Part shown: piece by piece, positions 63,406 through 64,000 of the stretch
Position numbering within the stretch: position 1 is the stretch's first letter
How the letters are laid out: every line of letters begins with the position of its first letter
Assembly: GCA_023267435.1 (NCBI GenBank)
Contig: JAHFNH010000004.1
Span: 11,729 to 75,728 of the forward strand
Direction: 5' to 3'
DNA length: 64,000 nt
From: Candidatus Nomurabacteria bacterium
GTDB taxonomy: Bacteria > Patescibacteria > Paceibacteria > UBA9973
Notes under the pieces: model-generated
Told to the model about the DNA's origin: nothing
Databases searched by the model: none
Seen by the model: only the letters and a program-made list of their open reading frames with translations
Made by a program: the position numbers and the translations under genes

Positions 63406-63963
63406 ATGAATGAACAAATATTTTTTGCGATTAAAACAGGTGTAATAAGTGGTATTTTAACAGGAGTAGTTCTGTGGAGTATGCGTCAGTTTATTTTAAA
63501 GGTAATTTTGCCTTATCTTGAACAGTATTTTTATACTGGTACATTACTTGATGGTACATGGAATGCAATCGCAAAATATAGATCATCTTCTTATTCTTCT
63601 CATGAAAATTCCACTTCAGTTGTAACATATGAACAAGAAAGGAATTTAATTTTAAATTTACGCCAGAACGGAACTAAAATAAGTGGAACTTTTTATGCCA
63701 AATCTGAGACAAAAAAAATTAAGTCAGGTATCGAAAAAATAGAAAATGAGTATTCAAATCAGTATAAAATTGAGGGGATTATAACCAACAACTACCTTAT
63801 TCTTAATTACAAGGCCTTATCTAGAAATAGAACAGGTTTAGGTTCATTTGTATTGCAGATAACCCATGGTGGAACCAAATTAAAAGGCGGTATTTCTTTT
63901 ATAGGAGAAGGAGGAGAGTCTATTGAAACACTTAATCGTATTGAATTTATAAGATCAATCTAA
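63406..63963 (+). CDS. Membrane-anchored beta-rich protein, unknown function
   Basis: 185 residues with one N-terminal helix (TGVISGILTGVVLWSMRQFI) and, from about residue 45, a series of strands around LLDGTWNAIAKY, LILNLRQNGTKISGTFYAK, KIEGIITNNYLILNYKAL and FVLQITHGGTKLKGGISFI. The DGTW start and alternating polar/hydrophobic strands suggest a small beta-barrel. Membrane-bound barrels of similar shape occur as Cap15 effectors in CBASS immunity, but no cyclase gene is visible here and the window ends 37 bases later, so this is only a possibility. Confidence 0.5.
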   Translation: MNEQIFFAIKTGVISGILTGVVLWSMRQFILKVILPYLEQYFYTGTLLDGTWNAIAKYRSSSYSSHENSTSVVTYEQERNLILNLRQNGTKISGTFYAKSETKKIKSGIEKIENEYSNQYKIEGIITNNYLILNYKALSRNRTGLGSFVLQITHGGTKLKGGISFIGEGGESIETLNRIEFIRSI

Positions 63964-64000
63964 TATAGATACAATTTAATCGGTAATAAAAATATGGAAA

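Noticed and set aside
63994..64000. ATG at 63994 as a new gene
   Set aside because: Only seven bases remain in the window, too few to judge.

Overview
The window looks like part of a chromosome from a Patescibacteria (CPR) organism, probably in the Paceibacteria/Parcubacteria group. This is inferred from several signs. It is AT-rich and densely packed. Housekeeping proteins are short forms: IF-2 of 501 residues, AlaRS of 582, MurE without most of its first domain, UvrC without its C-terminal HhH region. There is a run of two-helix T4SS-type pilins and other small surface proteins. No amino acid, cofactor or respiratory genes are seen. The standard code applies, with TAA, TAG and TGA all used as stops. 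There are no rRNA genes, transposases, CRISPR arrays or phage modules.

Layout: 1-1826 uvrC (5' truncated) and a Ddl-like ATP-grasp protein. 1827-2469 two candidate structured RNAs and a 23-residue Lys/Ala peptide. 2470-8795 secA-murE-murD-murC. 8796-12453 a lysozyme-like secreted protein and three tandem pilin-like proteins with Ig-like domains. 12512-15484 rpsA (minus) with a structured leader, a DUF559 nuclease and small proteins. 15490-18514 gyrA and a methyltransferase. 18522-23071 an orphan solute-binding protein and five VirB2-like pilins, one fused to FN3-like repeats. 23132-26103 (minus) an SPFH protein with a membrane partner, and a TIG-domain surface protein. 26160-26745 four tRNAs. 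26776-29127 (minus) infB-rbfA and a DUF4446 protein. 29152-33986 cysteine desulfurase, a degenerate HtrA-like protein and ClpB. 34075-35961 tRNA-Tyr, two unknown small proteins and a polysaccharide deacetylase. 35984-42768 metal handling: MgtA, YibE/F, a Fur-family regulator and a ZnuABC-type transporter, with a 7-1-7 operator-like palindrome. 43401-50457 typA, a sigma-region-4/HARE protein, mltG, a DEDDh exonuclease and mnmA. 50577-57945 a strong-SD protein of unknown function, MgtC/SapB, an M3 peptidase, alaS, and a PilM/FtsA-like protein with a membrane partner. 57993-62095 infA-rpmJ-rpsM-rpsK-rpsD-rpoA-rplQ-rplM-rpsI. 62167-63963 grpE, a PaaX-like regulator and a membrane-anchored protein of unknown function.

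Two genome-wide habits stand out. First, many genes have a TATAAT-like -10 box ending 6-7 bases before the start codon, so their transcripts should be leaderless. Shine-Dalgarno sequences are nearly absent, and the few strong ones (SPFH pair, the 50577 gene) stand apart. Second, palindromic elements sit in frame inside conserved enzymes. uvrC and mnmA carry related hairpins that both encode the peptide FGAFALG, nifS carries a third hairpin of the same design, and mnmA also holds a GC-rich palindrome related to intergenic copies. This resembles the protein-coding palindromic elements known from Rickettsia and is the most novel signal here.
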